64,000 nucleotides of DNA from Mesorhabditis belari. Its lineage: Eukaryota; Nematoda; Chromadorea; Rhabditida; Rhabditidae. The notes below the pieces were generated by a model, which saw nothing but the letters and a program-made list of their open reading frames with translations, was not told where the DNA came from and did not search any database. This document shows positions 63,896-64,000 of this stretch, in pieces. Position 1 is the first letter of the stretch. Each line of letters starts with the position of its first letter. Location: assembly GCA_958450365.1 (NCBI GenBank), contig CAUEEP010000755.1, positions 558,001 to 622,000 on the forward strand, read 5' to 3'. Made by a program: the position numbers and the translations under genes.

Positions 63896-64000
63896 ATGCC
63901 GCCATTAACTAGTCGAACGGAGCCGATTCGATTGAGTTTTGTGCGAGTTTCCGGCTTTGATTCAACTCAAAGAAGTCAAAGATTGCATTGAATTCATTGG
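63896..64000 (+). CDS. Possible first exon of a gene cut by the window edge
   Basis: An ATG (MPPLTSRTEPIRLSFVR) follows a TATA-like box. The frame closes at about 63988, while an overlapping frame (EFPALIQLKEVKDCIEFI) stays open to the window end, so a splice or a different start is needed. Not recognised. Confidence 0.25.

Overview
This window is nuclear DNA from a nematode, probably a rhabditid. The evidence is AT-rich sequence, split genes with many short GT-AG introns, TTTCAG-type acceptors placed right before several start codons (as in spliced-leader trans-splicing), a DUF273-type glycosyltransferase (a nematode-expanded family), and many Tc1/mariner-type elements, short inverted-repeat elements and minisatellites. 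The species cannot be named from the sequence.

Layout, left to right. 1-3.5 kb: minisatellites and a 697-bp mariner-type element with perfect 41-bp terminal repeats. 3.6-10.7 kb (+): a complete ten-exon GT31 (beta-1,3-galactosyltransferase-like) gene. 12.0-15.8 kb and 19.0-23.1 kb (+): two tandem paralogous four-pass membrane proteins resembling TMEM272, with large repeat-filled introns. 23.3-30.6 kb (-): a Polycomb-type gene with MBT repeats, a SLED-like domain and a C-terminal SAM domain (Sfmbt/Scm-like). 31.1-36.7 kb (+): cohesin subunit SMC1, head to head with the MBT gene. 37.4-38.2 kb (+): a small glycine-zipper membrane protein. 38.9-40.5 kb: a 92-bp copied piece of app-1 and a FLYWCH/MULE transposon remnant. 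41.6-43.9 kb (+): aminopeptidase P (app-1). 44.1-46.8 kb (-): a divergent paralogue of proteasome ATPase Rpt2. 47.2-49.5 kb (+): the DUF273-like glycosyltransferase. 50.8-52.6 and 52.9-54.4 kb (+): two tandem small secreted cysteine-rich proteins. 54.5-60.8 kb (-): an SLC16/monocarboxylate-transporter-like MFS gene whose introns hold two mariner elements. 61.4-62.4 kb: a degenerate Tc1-like element, followed by a possible two-exon secreted micropeptide gene (62.5-62.7 kb). The window ends at the first exon of another possible gene.

The genes do not form one pathway. They mix housekeeping functions (SMC1, app-1, MBT protein), secretory or membrane proteins and lineage-specific duplications. 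The two recurring themes are local duplication (two tandem paralogue pairs, a copied app-1 fragment, a copied and decayed SMC1 exon, a divergent Rpt2) and heavy intron colonisation by transposon derivatives, minisatellites and tRNA-like relics. Exon models were worked out by hand from splice sites and reading phase and are not backed by transcripts.
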